Shown: piece by piece, positions 1 to 8,531 of the stretch
Position numbering within the stretch: position 1 is the first letter of the stretch
Layout: each line of letters begins with the position of its first letter
NCBI GenBank assembly: GCA_949841465.1
Contig: CATKZW010000005.1
Location: forward strand, 42,972-106,971
Direction: 5' to 3'
Length of the DNA: 64,000 bases
Origin: an uncultured Oscillospiraceae bacterium
GTDB taxonomy: Bacteria > Bacillota > Clostridia > Oscillospirales > Oscillospiraceae
Program-made: the position numbers and the translations under genes
Notes under the pieces: model-generated
What the model saw: the letters and a program-made list of their open reading frames with translations, nothing else
The model's database searches: none
Told to the model about the DNA's origin: nothing

Positions 1-1005
1 CTGATGGCGTTGGACGTCCACCTCCACGCTCTGGCGCACGCGGGTGCTGAGCAGCTCCTGGAGATTGGTGGAGTGGCGCTCCAGCAGGGCCCTGGTGTCG
101 TCGTTGCGGGCGCTGATGGCCACGGCCAAAATGTTGTTCTCCTTCAAGCTGACCTGCACGGTGACCTCGCCCAGATTCTCCGGCGTGAGCTTCACGGTCA
201 CGGTGGACTCGCCGCTCTGGATGGCCTGCACGATCTGGTTTTCTACCTGCTTGACCACGTTGACCTCATCGGTCTGCTCAGCGTCGTATACCTCGCCCAC
301 CTTCACCGGGGCGGCCTTCACGTCGTGGAATACACGCTGGGGGGCCTGCTCTACGTCAACGATCTCCACCTGGGCGTCGTCGTCCGCGTCCTGCTGCTGG
401 GGCTGAACCTCCTCAACCACCTGCTTGATCACCTGGCCCACCTGCTCGTTCACGACCTCCTCCAGCAGCGCCGCGGGGCTGTTGTCCGCGCCGGGGGCGG
501 TGGCCTCCAGCAGCGCGTCGGCCTCGGGGTCAGATATGTCGATGATCTGTCCGGAGTCGGTCACAAGCTGCTGCAGCTGGAGCTGTTCCCACGGCTCCAG
601 GCCGGTGATGGGGATGATCTCGGTCTGCCCGCCCAGATGCGCCAGCACGTACTCGCCGGGCTGGTACGTCGCGATGGTCTCGCCGGTGTCAAAGTCAATC
701 TGTACGGCGCCGATGTTGGGCTGGGTGAACCATGCGCCCTGCTCCGCCAGCTTCTTGGCCCGCTCCAGTGCGCTTTCCTGCTTCTGCACGGGGGTCTTTT
801 CGGTCTTCTTTGCAGTGGTCTCCGCCTTGGCCGGGGCCTTGGCGGGTTCCTCCACCAGGGGGTCTTTCTCCTGGGCCTTCTTGTCCAGCAGCTTCTGGAA
901 ATCACTGACCTCGCCGCTGTCGGTCTTGCCGGTCTTGGGGATGCCTGCGGCCTGGCTGGCAATGGCTTGAAGCATGTTCATAGCCAGGCTGTCTGTCTGT
1001 TCCAT
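1..1005 (-). CDS. fliK: Flagellar hook-length control protein FliK (3' end outside window)
   Basis: Secreted molecular ruler that sets hook length and switches export specificity. The visible 335 codons start at an ATG preceded by GGAGGTG and have no stop before the window edge, so the C-terminus is missing. The first half is low-complexity and rich in Ala, Lys, Glu and Gln, as FliK N-termini are. Residues about 265-335 match the Flg_hook domain: VTVKLTPENLGEVTVQVSL, then an alpha segment with LLERHSTNLQELL. It is the last visible gene of the flgB operon and follows fliJ, the usual Firmicutes order. Sequence similarity among FliK proteins is low, so the call leans on both domain and context. 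Confidence 0.85.
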   Translation of the reverse strand, partial: MEQTDSLAMNMLQAIASQAAGIPKTGKTDSGEVSDFQKLLDKKAQEKDPLVEEPAKAPAKAETTAKKTEKTPVQKQESALERAKKLAEQGAWFTQPNIGAVQIDFDTGETIATYQPGEYVLAHLGGQTEIIPITGLEPWEQLQLQQLVTDSGQIIDISDPEADALLEATAPGADNSPAALLEEVVNEQVGQVIKQVVEEVQPQQQDADDDAQVEIVDVEQAPQRVFHDVKAAPVKVGEVYDAEQTDEVNVVKQVENQIVQAIQSGESTVTVKLTPENLGEVTVQVSLKENNILAVAISARNDDTRALLERHSTNLQELLSTRVRQSVEVDVQRHQ

Positions 1006-1065
1006 TTTTCTTACACCTCCTTGATATTGGGATATTTATTTCCAAACGGCGGGAATCCGCCGAAT

Positions 1066-1186
1066 TGGACCTGGTTTCCGCAAAGTCCGCTCCACTTCGT
1101 TTCCGCCCGCGGCGAAAACTCCGTTCGCTCCCTTGCTCCTTCTCTCCCCGCAAGGCCCTGAAAACCGGCTTTGCGGGGACCCTTCT
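1066..1186 (-). repeat. GC-rich dispersed repeat between fliJ and fliK
   Basis: The 184-base gap between fliJ and fliK, unusual in a tightly packed operon, is filled with GC-rich sequence. On the minus strand it reads GGGGAGAGAAGGAGCA followed by GGGAGCGAACGGAG. This closely matches the copy inside ylmH (GGGGAGAGGACGAGCA then TGAGCGAACCC, 36092-35985) and more loosely the copy at 25799. It also holds paired segments such as CCCCGCAA/TTGCGGGG. No ORF with a plausible ribosome site lies in it. Confidence 0.5.
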
Positions 1187-1189
1187 AAT

Positions 1190-1642
1190 CTATGCGCTGA
1201 TGCCGGCCCGGACCCGGGCGGAGCTGACGAATTCGTCAATGAGGACCTCCTCGCTCTTGGCCACCTCTTTGTTATAGAGATCCAGCTTCTTTTCCTTCAG
1301 CTTCTCAATGGAGGAGGTGTCGATCTTGGCATCCACCACCTCCTGGCGCTTGGCGTCCTCCTTTTTGCGCAGCTCCTCCAGCTTGTCGGTCTCCCGCTGG
1401 ATGTTCCGCTCCAGCACCCGCAGGCCGTTCTGATAGACCATGGCGTCGGTGATGGTGATGCCCTCGGCCTTGCGGCGGCTGTACTCCGCGTCGCAGTCCC
1501 GGTAGTCCTGCCACGCAGCCTCCAGCACCCCTTCCTGCTCCCGGACCTGGGCCAAAATGGCGGCGTGTTCACCCTGGAGGGCTTCCAGCACCTGTTCCTT
1601 GTAGGACAGCACCGAGTCCAGGGAGAATTTGAATTTCTTCAT
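1190..1642 (-). CDS. fliJ: Flagellar export chaperone FliJ
   Basis: Soluble 150-residue stalk protein of the flagellar type III export ATPase, contacting the FliI hexamer and FlhA. Nearly the whole protein is predicted alpha-helical coiled coil (ALQGEHAAILAQVREQEG, then VLERNIQRETDKLEELRKK), starting with MKKFKFSLDSVLSYKEQ, a typical FliJ opening. Length fits the family (about 145-150). It sits 22 bases downstream of fliI. FliJ proteins are short and divergent, so position between fliI and fliK is part of the evidence. Confidence 0.9.
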   Translation of the reverse strand: MKKFKFSLDSVLSYKEQVLEALQGEHAAILAQVREQEGVLEAAWQDYRDCDAEYSRRKAEGITITDAMVYQNGLRVLERNIQRETDKLEELRKKEDAKRQEVVDAKIDTSSIEKLKEKKLDLYNKEVAKSEEVLIDEFVSSARVRAGISA

Positions 1643-1664
1643 CTATCTCTCGCCCCTTGAAGGA

Positions 1665-2975
1665 TCATTTCAGGATCTTGGCCATCTCCGCCACGCACTG
1701 GTCGTAGGAGAAGGCCTCGTTCACATCCTGGGTCAGAAAATCGTTCACCGCGTCGATTTTGGACATGGCAAAGTCCAGCTTCCGGTTGCTGCCCGGCTTG
1801 TAGGCCCCGATAGCCACCAGGTCAGCGTTCTTTTCGTAGACGCTCATGATGTCCCGGATGCGGGAGGCCAGCTGCCGGTGCTCCGGGGGGACAATCTCCA
1901 CCATCAAACGGGAAATACTGGCCGACACGTCGATGGCGGGGTAGTGGTTGGCGTTTGCCAGCTGGCGGGATAGCACGATGTGCCCGTCCAGGATACCGCG
2001 GACGGTGTCCGCGATAGGCTCGTTGGTGTCGTCGCCCTCCACCAGCACGGTGTACACCCCGGTGATGGAGCCCCGGCTGAAGTTGCCGCTGCGCTCCAGC
2101 AGCTTGGGCATTTCCGCGTACATGGAGGGGGTATAGCCTCTGGACACCGGCGGCTCGCCGATGGCCAGACCAATCTCACGCTGGGCCATGGCGAAGCGTG
2201 TGAGGGAATCCATCATCAGCAGCACGTCGTAGCCCTGGTCTCGAAAATATTCCGCGATGCCGGTGGCCACACTGGGGCACCGCATGCGCAGCATGGCGGG
2301 TTGGTCGGAGGTGGCCACCACCAGAATGGACCGCTTCATGCCCTCCGGGCCCAGGTCCTTTTCCACAAACTCAAGAACTTCTCGTCCACGTTCGCCCACC
2401 AGGGCGATGACATTGATGTCGGCGGTGACGTTCTTGGCGATCATGCCCATCAGGGTGGACTTGCCCACGCCGGAGCCGGCAAAAATGCCGATACGCTGGC
2501 CCTTGCCGATGGTAATCATGCCGTCGATGGCCTTCACGCCGAACTGGATGCGCTCCCGGATGGGGGGGCGCTGGAGAGGGTTGATGTACCCGCCGCCCAC
2601 GCAGTAGGAGGTGCCCCCCTCGAAGGGACCCTTGCCGTCAATGGGCTGGCCCAGGGCATTGATAATGCGCCCCCGGAGGAACTCCCCCACCTGCAGGGTG
2701 AGCTGCCGACCGGTGTTGCGCACGAAGTTGCCTGCCGAGATGCCGCTCATGTCCGAGTAGGGCATGAGCAGGATGCGGTCGTTCTTGAAGCCCACCACCT
2801 CGGCGGTAACCTGCCCGCCGGAGTCGCCGTTGTAGATGCGGCAAATGTCGCCCACAGCGGCCCGTCCGCCGGAGGCCTCAATGGACATACCTACAATATT
2901 CTCGATTTTTCCCGTCAGGCTGTAGGGCTCCGCGTTATAGACCTGCCGGGTCATTTGTTGAAATACGGAAGGCAT
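1665..2975 (-). CDS. fliI: Flagellum-specific ATPase FliI
   Basis: ATPase of the flagellar type III export apparatus, a hexamer at the cytoplasmic base that helps unfold and deliver substrates. 436 residues, normal for FliI. Walker A is GSGVGKST at residues 167-174; the F1-beta-like signature follows (VALVGERGREVLEF, and DVLLMMDSLTRFAMAQREI for Walker B). The C-terminus (NDFLTQDVNEAFSYDQCVA) is the usual FliI helix. It lies between fliH and fliJ, its negative regulator and stalk partner. Confidence 0.97.
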   Translation of the reverse strand: MPSVFQQMTRQVYNAEPYSLTGKIENIVGMSIEASGGRAAVGDICRIYNGDSGGQVTAEVVGFKNDRILLMPYSDMSGISAGNFVRNTGRQLTLQVGEFLRGRIINALGQPIDGKGPFEGGTSYCVGGGYINPLQRPPIRERIQFGVKAIDGMITIGKGQRIGIFAGSGVGKSTLMGMIAKNVTADINVIALVGERGREVLEFVEKDLGPEGMKRSILVVATSDQPAMLRMRCPSVATGIAEYFRDQGYDVLLMMDSLTRFAMAQREIGLAIGEPPVSRGYTPSMYAEMPKLLERSGNFSRGSITGVYTVLVEGDDTNEPIADTVRGILDGHIVLSRQLANANHYPAIDVSASISRLMVEIVPPEHRQLASRIRDIMSVYEKNADLVAIGAYKPGSNRKLDFAMSKIDAVNDFLTQDVNEAFSYDQCVAEMAKILK

Positions 2976-3047
2976 GTTGATACTCCGCCGGCCTTATGCT
3001 TCAGAGCCTCGTTCCCGGCCTGGGAGAAGGGAGACCCTGCCGAATGT

Positions 3048-3998
3048 TCAGTGGAACAGGTTCATGCCCGACGCGCTGTTGGCAGTATCCATGAGGATGG
3101 TCCGCAGGTTGTTCAGCTGTGTGGCCGCGCTGGCGTCCACAATCTCGTCGGGCATTTCAATGATACAGGTGCCCGACTCGTCGTCGGACATGGGGATGAT
3201 GCGCACCCGGTCGGACAGGGCGCTGAGCGCCCCGGACAGTGAGGCCGGGATCTGGGTGAGCCGCTTGGCGTCGCACTCAGAGATATAGATATGCACCCAT
3301 TCTTTTTTCTTGCGCTTGTCAATGGCGGTCTGGATCATGCGGCTGATGACGTCGGCGCTGCTCTTCAGGCTGACGCACACCACCTTTTCCGCCACCGCCA
3401 TGGCCAGGTCCCGCAGGTCGGCCACGCTCTGGTCCATCTGCCGGTCCAGGGCGACGCCCGCCTGCTCCATAAAGCGGTGGACCTCCTCCTCCTGGCGGCG
3501 GGCCTGCTCCTCCCGGAGCTGTCTGGACTCCTCCCCCGCCTGGGCCATGCCGGCCACGTAGCCCTCCTGATAGCCCTCTTCCCGGGCCTTGGCAAATACG
3601 TTCTCCGCCTCCCGGTCGGCGTCGTCACGGGCCTGCTGCAGAATGCGCTCCGCCTCCCGCCGGGCGTCGGCCAGGATCTCCTCAGCCTGGACCTGGGCAA
3701 AGGTAATGGGACCGTCCTTTGCCTCCGGGTCCGGCTCAGGCTCTTCCTCTGCCTCGGGCTCACCCTCCGGCTCCGGGTCGGCGATCAGCACGTCGAACCC
3801 GCCCTGAGGCTCCTCCCCGTCCTCCTCCTCGTCGTCAAACGAGGGGAACAGGGTGCGGTCAATGGTCTCGTTCTCCCCGTCCTGGGGCTCATCCGCCAGC
3901 TCCGACGCATCGGGGAAGCGGTAGGTTTCCACCTTGGTTTCGGATTCGGACTTGCCCTTCGCTTCCCCAAAAAGGAACGCTTTAAATATGTTAGGCAA
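3048..3998 (-). CDS. fliH: Flagellar assembly protein FliH
   Basis: Peripheral-stalk-like regulator that binds FliI and anchors it to the C ring. About 316 residues with a long acidic, Pro/Glu-rich N-terminal region (to about residue 95), a coiled-coil middle rich in Ala/Glu/Arg, and the conserved FliH/HrpE-like C-terminal domain. The chosen start is TTG at 3998 (MPNIFKAFLFGEAKG), 8 bases after AAAGGA and overlapping the fliG stop by 8 bases. A GTG at 4016 would add six residues but lacks a well-placed ribosome site. The N-terminal acidic stretch is longer than in many homologs. Confidence 0.9.
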   Translation of the reverse strand: MPNIFKAFLFGEAKGKSESETKVETYRFPDASELADEPQDGENETIDRTLFPSFDDEEEDGEEPQGGFDVLIADPEPEGEPEAEEEPEPDPEAKDGPITFAQVQAEEILADARREAERILQQARDDADREAENVFAKAREEGYQEGYVAGMAQAGEESRQLREEQARRQEEEVHRFMEQAGVALDRQMDQSVADLRDLAMAVAEKVVCVSLKSSADVISRMIQTAIDKRKKKEWVHIYISECDAKRLTQIPASLSGALSALSDRVRIIPMSDDESGTCIIEMPDEIVDASAATQLNNLRTILMDTANSASGMNLFH

Positions 3999-5076
3999 TG
4001 ATATCGTCCTTTCCACCCTTGGCGATTATGATCTCGTTCTTCTCCTCCAGATCGCGGATGATGTCCACGATGCGCTGCTGGGCGTCCTCCACGTCCTTCA
4101 TGCGGACATTGGTGGTGATTTCCAGATCGTCCCGGATGTTCTGGGCCATACGGGTGGACATGTTGCTGAGCAGCTTCTTGGAAACCTCCTCGTTGGCCGC
4201 CTTGAGGGCCAGCACCAGATCCCTGGGGTCGCAGTCTCGGACAAAACGCTGCACGGAGCGGTCGTCCATGGTGATGATGTCCTCGAATACGAACATCCGC
4301 TTGCGGATTTCCTCGGCCAGCTCCTGGTCATAGGCGGACAGGCCGTCGAAAATGTTTTTCTCGCTGGTGCGGTCGATGTTGTTCATCACATCGGCCACGT
4401 AATCGATGCCGCCCACCTTCACGTTGGCGTTGGTGACGATGCTGGAGAACTTCTTGCGCATTTCTGCCTCGATGATCTTGACGGCCACGGGGGAGACGCT
4501 CTCGATCTTGGCCATGCTCTCCACCACCTGGATCTGCCGCTTCTCGTCCAGCCGGGAGATGACCCCGGCAGCCTTCTCCGGCTCCACGTAGGACAGCACC
4601 AGGGAGATGGTCTGGGGCCGCTCGTTCTGCAGCGCGGAGAACAGGGAGGTCTCGTCCGCCTTCTCCATGAAGGAGAAGCTCCGGTTCTGCAGGGACTTGG
4701 TCACCTTGCCCAGCAGCTCGTCGGCCATCTGTGCACCGTATGCCTTTTCCAGCACCGCGCGGGCGTACTCCAAACCGCCCTCGGTAACCGCCCGGTTGGT
4801 GCGGCACAGCTGGTAAAACTCGTTTAAGATGGCCTCGGTCTGCTCTGAGCCCAAAAAGCCCATCTTAGCCACTTCCAAGCTGAGCTGCTCCACGTCCTCA
4901 GGCTCCATGTGCTTGTAGAGGGCCGAGGCCCGCTCCACGCCCAGGGCGATGATGACGGTGGCGGCCCGCTGGGCCCCGGTGAGGGGGACTTCATTTTTGA
5001 TCTGGGGTTTTCCCGCGGGGGCGGCGGGGGAGGCGGCTTCGGCCGTCTTCTGTTCAGCCACTGCGGCGTCAGCCAT
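3991..5076 (-). CDS. fliG: Flagellar motor switch protein FliG
   Basis: C-ring protein that transmits torque from stators to rotor and sets rotation direction. 361 residues. The N-terminal FliF-binding domain (LTGAQRAATVIIALGVERA), middle domain (NERPQTISLVLSYVEPEKAA, the usual E-R/H-P-Q-like region) and C-terminal charged torque helix (DRSVQRFVRDCDPRDLVLAL) are all visible. The second ATG (5076) was chosen because it lies 9 bases after GGAGG; the ATG at 5085 directly abuts that site. The start overlaps the fliF stop, indicating translational coupling. Confidence 0.97.
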   Translation of the reverse strand: MADAAVAEQKTAEAASPAAPAGKPQIKNEVPLTGAQRAATVIIALGVERASALYKHMEPEDVEQLSLEVAKMGFLGSEQTEAILNEFYQLCRTNRAVTEGGLEYARAVLEKAYGAQMADELLGKVTKSLQNRSFSFMEKADETSLFSALQNERPQTISLVLSYVEPEKAAGVISRLDEKRQIQVVESMAKIESVSPVAVKIIEAEMRKKFSSIVTNANVKVGGIDYVADVMNNIDRTSEKNIFDGLSAYDQELAEEIRKRMFVFEDIITMDDRSVQRFVRDCDPRDLVLALKAANEEVSKKLLSNMSTRMAQNIRDDLEITTNVRMKDVEDAQQRIVDIIRDLEEKNEIIIAKGGKDDIIA

Positions 5077-6814
5077 GGTCTCCATCCTCCTTCATCCAGC
5101 TCTTGATCAGCAGAGCAGCAACCTCCATGTTCTCGTCCACAAACTCCCGGATGCTCTGTCGCAGCTCCATGCTGCGCTCGGTGTGCAGGTCCATTACGTC
5201 GGCGCCCTTGATGGGGTCGCCGTTCTCGTCCACCGGGATGGGAATGGGCTCGCCGTCGGGCCCGATGATGGGCTCCCCGTCGGGGGACACCATGGTGGTC
5301 TTGAGCAGCTCCTCCACGGCCTTCTGCTCCTCGGCCTGCTTCTTCTTCCTGCCCCGGCGCACCAGCAGGATAACGGTAACCAGAATAATGGCAAACAGCA
5401 GCAGCCCGCCGATGGCGGCGAATACCGCCCAGGGGGGAATGCCCAGGGCCTGGAGATTGTCCAGCCAGGTGGGCTCGGGCGGGGTCTCGGGCGCCTGGTA
5501 CCAGGGGCCGTTCAGGATGCCCACCTTCTGGCTCAGGTACTCAGCCTTTTGCAGCTCATACTGCTCGGTGGTCAGCTCCGTCATGTCGATGTCGGGGACA
5601 ATGCCCACAGTGGAGGCCACAAACTGCCGCAGATCAGCGGTATTGATGGGGCCGCTCTGGGGGGTGGAATCCACGGACACGCCCACATAGACGTCGGTGA
5701 GGGTGGCGCAGTGAATCACCATATAGGTCTGGGTCTTGGAGTTGTCGAACTCGGTGCCGCCCTCGCCCTTGAGGATGTTCTGGAGCTGGCCCTGGGGCTC
5801 GCCGCTCTCCACATAGTCGGGGATCTGCGAGTTGGTGTTGGTGCCCACCACGCCCCCGGCAGTGGCCTCATCGCCGTTGACAAGCTCGTAGGAGTAGTAG
5901 CGGTTACCGATGATGCCCGCGCCGTTGGTGGAGCCGTCCTGAGCGAACTCAGGCAGGCGGACTTCGTAGTCGTTGACGGTCTTGTCGCCCAGCTCCACGG
6001 TGCACCTGACGCTGATGGCCACATGGTCCTTGCCGTAGGTGGGCTCCAGCACATCCTTCAGCCTCTTGGTAATCTGATTGGCCAGGTACTCCTCTGCCTG
6101 GAGCTTTAAAGCGGTAGAATCGGCGGCGCTGGTGCCCGCAATGTCAAAGCTGTCGTAGGGAGTGCCCTTGCTGTCGCTGACGGACACATTCTCCACATCC
6201 AGGTTTGGCACGCTGTGGGAGATATAGTTGCGGATGGCGGTGACCTGCTCGTTGGTGAGGGTCTTGCCGCTCTCCATGGTGACGATGACGCCCGCGGTGG
6301 CGTTCACCACATTGTTGGTGTCCAGTATGTAGCCGTTATCCTCGCCGGGCTGGATGGTAATCGAAGCGTCCCACACGCCGTCGAAGGCACGGATGGTCTC
6401 CTGCATGACCTCAATCAAGGTGACCAGCCAGGCGGCGTCCCGGTCCCGGACGGTGGACAGGGCGCTGATCCGCTCAAAGTAGCCGCTGTAGGAGGAGTTG
6501 GCGTTGGAATACTGCTCCTGGAGCAGCTTGGCCTTCAGGGTGGCGGCCTGCGCCTCGGGCACCAGGATAGTACCCGTCCCCTCCATGCGGTAGTTTGTGA
6601 CCCCCTGACTCTCCAGCCAGTTCATAACGGTAGCCGCTTCCTCGTTGGTGGCCCCGGCAATCAGTGCGGCGTAGGGCCTGGTGTTGAGAAAAACGACTAC
6701 GCCAATCACCAGGACCAGCAGCACCGCCGCGATGATGATCCATATTATCTTGGAAACTTTACCAAGGGCTGACTTGATCTTTTCCCAGTAGCCCAAGAGC
6801 TTTTCCTTATTCAA
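5069..6814 (-). CDS. fliF: Flagellar MS-ring protein FliF
   Basis: Membrane ring that nucleates the basal body and houses the export gate. 581 residues. Membrane segments are at about residues 22-45 (IIWIIIAAVLLVLVIGVVVFL) and about 463-490 (AAIGGLLLFAIILVTVILLV). Ring-building motifs between them include PYAALIAGATNEEAATVMNW and VPEAQAATLKAKLL. The C-terminal tail (SMELRQSIREFVDENMEVAA) is the FliG-binding peptide. It is 49 bases downstream of fliE and overlaps fliG. Confidence 0.97.
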   Translation of the reverse strand: MNKEKLLGYWEKIKSALGKVSKIIWIIIAAVLLVLVIGVVVFLNTRPYAALIAGATNEEAATVMNWLESQGVTNYRMEGTGTILVPEAQAATLKAKLLQEQYSNANSSYSGYFERISALSTVRDRDAAWLVTLIEVMQETIRAFDGVWDASITIQPGEDNGYILDTNNVVNATAGVIVTMESGKTLTNEQVTAIRNYISHSVPNLDVENVSVSDSKGTPYDSFDIAGTSAADSTALKLQAEEYLANQITKRLKDVLEPTYGKDHVAISVRCTVELGDKTVNDYEVRLPEFAQDGSTNGAGIIGNRYYSYELVNGDEATAGGVVGTNTNSQIPDYVESGEPQGQLQNILKGEGGTEFDNSKTQTYMVIHCATLTDVYVGVSVDSTPQSGPINTADLRQFVASTVGIVPDIDMTELTTEQYELQKAEYLSQKVGILNGPWYQAPETPPEPTWLDNLQALGIPPWAVFAAIGGLLLFAIILVTVILLVRRGRKKKQAEEQKAVEELLKTTMVSPDGEPIIGPDGEPIPIPVDENGDPIKGADVMDLHTERSMELRQSIREFVDENMEVAALLIKSWMKEDGDHG

Positions 6815-6863
6815 GTGCCATCGACCCCGCTCTCCGCATCATTGACTAAGCCGTCGGGCCTGG

Positions 6864-7229
6864 TCAGACGTTCATGCTCTTCAGCTCGTTGTAAGCTTCC
6901 AGCGCCCGGTTGCGCATTTCGATGAGCAGGCTCAGCGAAAGCTCAGCCTTATAGCCAGCCAAGTTGAGCTGTGCGGGGTTATCCAGCTGACCGGTTGCCA
7001 GCAGGTACTGGGCCTGGGTAAACTCCGCGTCCGTGTCCTTCACATCCTGGATCATGTCGCGGAACAGGGAACCAAAGGAGCTCTCTTTAACCTCGTCTAG
7101 GGCCAGGGAGGCTTCTTCCTCTTCCTGGCCCGGCTTGACGGGGGCGGTGATCTTTGGGATGGTATTGGTAATTCCGGTGATCCCGGCGTTCATGGGAATG
7201 CCGGCAATGCTTTCAATAGGAGTGCTCAT
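6864..7229 (-). CDS. fliE: Flagellar hook-basal body protein FliE
   Basis: Junction protein between the MS ring and the proximal rod. 121 residues; the conserved C-terminal half shows SFGSLFRDMIQDVKDTDAEF and LSLSLLIEMRNRALEAYNEL, the FliE helical hairpin used in rod polymerisation. The N-terminal 40 residues are a variable Pro/Ile/Gly-rich segment. An AAGGAG site lies 8 bases before the ATG. Its place between flgC and fliF is the standard order. Confidence 0.95.
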   Translation of the reverse strand: MSTPIESIAGIPMNAGITGITNTIPKITAPVKPGQEEEEASLALDEVKESSFGSLFRDMIQDVKDTDAEFTQAQYLLATGQLDNPAQLNLAGYKAELSLSLLIEMRNRALEAYNELKSMNV

Positions 7230-7266
7230 AGCGCTCTCTCCTTTTTATTTTTAATGAGGCAGGAGC

Positions 7267-7737
7267 TTACCTGCCGATCTCCAGCCCGCTGGAGATGACG
7301 GATTTCAGCGTGTTGAACGCGGTGACGTTGGAGGCAAAGGCCCGGGAAGCGGCCATGGCGTCGGCAATCTCCTTGACCATGTCCACATTGGGCATCTCCA
7401 GGTAGCCGTCCTCGTCGGCGTCGGGATGGGTGGGATCGTAGACAATCTTCATGGGGGACTCATCCTCAATAATTTCAGTGACCCGCACGCCGCCCGCGTT
7501 GGGGGTGACCTGCTGGGTGTTGGGGATGAGGCCGTTGGCCGCGCGGGCCATGGCGGCACGGAAAGAATCCCGCCCGCTGACCGCCTCGAAGACCACCAGC
7601 TTCCGGCGGTAGGCGCCCTCGCCGTTCTCCACCCGGGTGGTCTGGGAATTTGTGACGTTTTCTGATACGATATCCAGCCGCAGCTGCTGGGCGGTGAGGC
7701 CGGAGCCGATGATGTTGATGGAATTCATGAAACCCAT
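7267..7737 (-). CDS. flgC: Flagellar basal-body rod protein FlgC
   Basis: Proximal rod subunit of 156 residues. The N-terminal rod signature (INIIGSGLTAQQLRLDIVSEN, truncated here in the motif quoted as LTAQQLRLDIVSENVTNSQT) and the C-terminal helix (MVKEIADAMAASRAFASNVT) form the usual paired coiled-coil ends. The middle has the FlgC marker YLEMPNVD. The ATG at 7737 is 9 bases after GGAGG. It follows flgB and precedes fliE. Confidence 0.95.
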   Translation of the reverse strand: MGFMNSINIIGSGLTAQQLRLDIVSENVTNSQTTRVENGEGAYRRKLVVFEAVSGRDSFRAAMARAANGLIPNTQQVTPNAGGVRVTEIIEDESPMKIVYDPTHPDADEDGYLEMPNVDMVKEIADAMAASRAFASNVTAFNTLKSVISSGLEIGR

Positions 7738-7761
7738 AATATGTAACCTCCAGCCAAATGA

Positions 7762-8151
7762 TTACTGACCCTTGATGGCCATGCGCAAAAGGGAGAGCTG
7801 CTTGTTGATGGCGCTGTAAACATACTGCTGCTGATAGGCGTTGCGGATCATCTCCGTCATCTCGGTGGTGACGTTCACGCCGTTGTCGTCCATGCGGGTC
7901 TGCTCCTGGGCCTCGAACAGGTTCAGCTCGGAGTCCTCCAGCACCTCCCGCACCGCCTTGCCCGCCCCCTCGGGGCGGCCGGCCGCCTGCTCCAGCTTCT
8001 GGCGGATGGAGTCCTCAAAGGTGACCACCTTGGCCTTGTAGTTGGGGGTTTCGGCGTTGGCGATATTGTCCAGAATCGCTGCCTGCTTGGTCCAGAGGAA
8101 TCCCATGGATTTCTCCAGCAGGAGCTGAGAGTTGCTTGATAAAAAGTCCAT
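7762..8151 (-). CDS. flgB: Flagellar basal-body rod protein FlgB
   Basis: Proximal rod subunit, first gene of the basal-body operon. 129 residues from the ATG at 8151, which lies 7 bases after AGGAGG; upstream in-frame starts add an unlikely Gly/Arg-rich tail. Rod signature near the N-terminus: QAAILDNIANAETPNYKAK; C-terminal helix: TEMTEMIRNAYQQQYVYSA. Length and both end helices fit FlgB. Expression probably comes from the promoters described at 8200-8228 and 8389-8417. Confidence 0.95.
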   Translation of the reverse strand: MDFLSSNSQLLLEKSMGFLWTKQAAILDNIANAETPNYKAKVVTFEDSIRQKLEQAAGRPEGAGKAVREVLEDSELNLFEAQEQTRMDDNGVNVTTEMTEMIRNAYQQQYVYSAINKQLSLLRMAIKGQ

Positions 8152-8199
8152 AAACCGGCCTCCTGTTCCGCGGGACATGCCCACCATTGTAACACAACT

Positions 8200-8228
8200 A
8201 TTATGAAGGATATTAGGAAAAAATGCAA
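8200..8228 (-). promoter_or_regulatory. Candidate sigma-A-type promoter, flgB-proximal
   Basis: On the minus strand TTGCAT (-35) is 17 bases from CATAAT (-10). It would start transcription near 8193, about 40 bases before the flgB ATG. The -10 is good, the -35 moderate. No sigma-D-like motif was evident. Confidence 0.45.
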
Positions 8229-8290
8229 CCCTAAAAAGTGCCTAAAAAGCTGGAAATTTTTGCCCCAAAATAAAAAAATATAGCAAGCTT

Positions 8291-8320
8291 CCAAGAGGCC
8301 GCAGCAATCGGACCTTTTGG
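8291..8320 (-). other. Hairpin in flgB leader
   Basis: Arms CCAAAAGG and CCTCTTGG (7 of 8 paired) continue through CCG/CGG around a seven-base loop. On the minus strand a run of seven T follows about 11 bases after the stem. It lies between the distal promoter (8389-8417) and flgB, so it could act as an attenuator or as a folded leader; the distance to the T run makes a simple terminator less certain. Confidence 0.35.
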
Positions 8321-8388
8321 AGGGCGAGCTATGATTATGCAGAAAAGGAATAACCCTCTCACGCAACCGTGCAACCATATCGACTAGC

Positions 8389-8417
8389 ATTATAACACAA
8401 CGGTTTGGAAAGCACAA
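8389..8417 (-). promoter_or_regulatory. Candidate distal promoter for the flagellar operon
   Basis: Minus-strand TTGTGC, a 17-base spacer and a perfect TATAAT. Transcription would start near 8381 and give a leader of about 230 bases before flgB. A very similar arrangement (TTGTGT, 18 bases, TATAAT) precedes the signalling operon at 13744-13773. Confidence 0.5.
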
Positions 8418-8489
8418 GTGTTTTTTCCTGTTTCATTTTTATAAAACGTATCAGGCAGCGGAGGCGGCGGAATCTTACGCGCCCATGCC

Positions 8490-8527
8490 GGAAAAACGGC
8501 TGAACGGGCCCCCTGTGCGGGGGCCCG
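8490..8527 (-). terminator. Terminator-like hairpin after the histidine kinase
   Basis: Perfect nine-base arms CGGGCCCCC/GGGGGCCCG with a five-base loop, starting 5 bases after the kinase stop. A T5 run follows about 9 bases after the stem on the minus strand, so it is a strong hairpin but an imperfect intrinsic terminator. It separates the signalling operon from the flagellar leader. Confidence 0.5.
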
Positions 8528-8531
8528 CCGC

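Noticed and set aside
8145..8417. Known c-di-GMP riboswitch in the flgB leader
   Set aside because: Looked for the conserved ACGCAAAGC-type core and tetraloop receptor of class I and found neither; left only as an unassigned leader.
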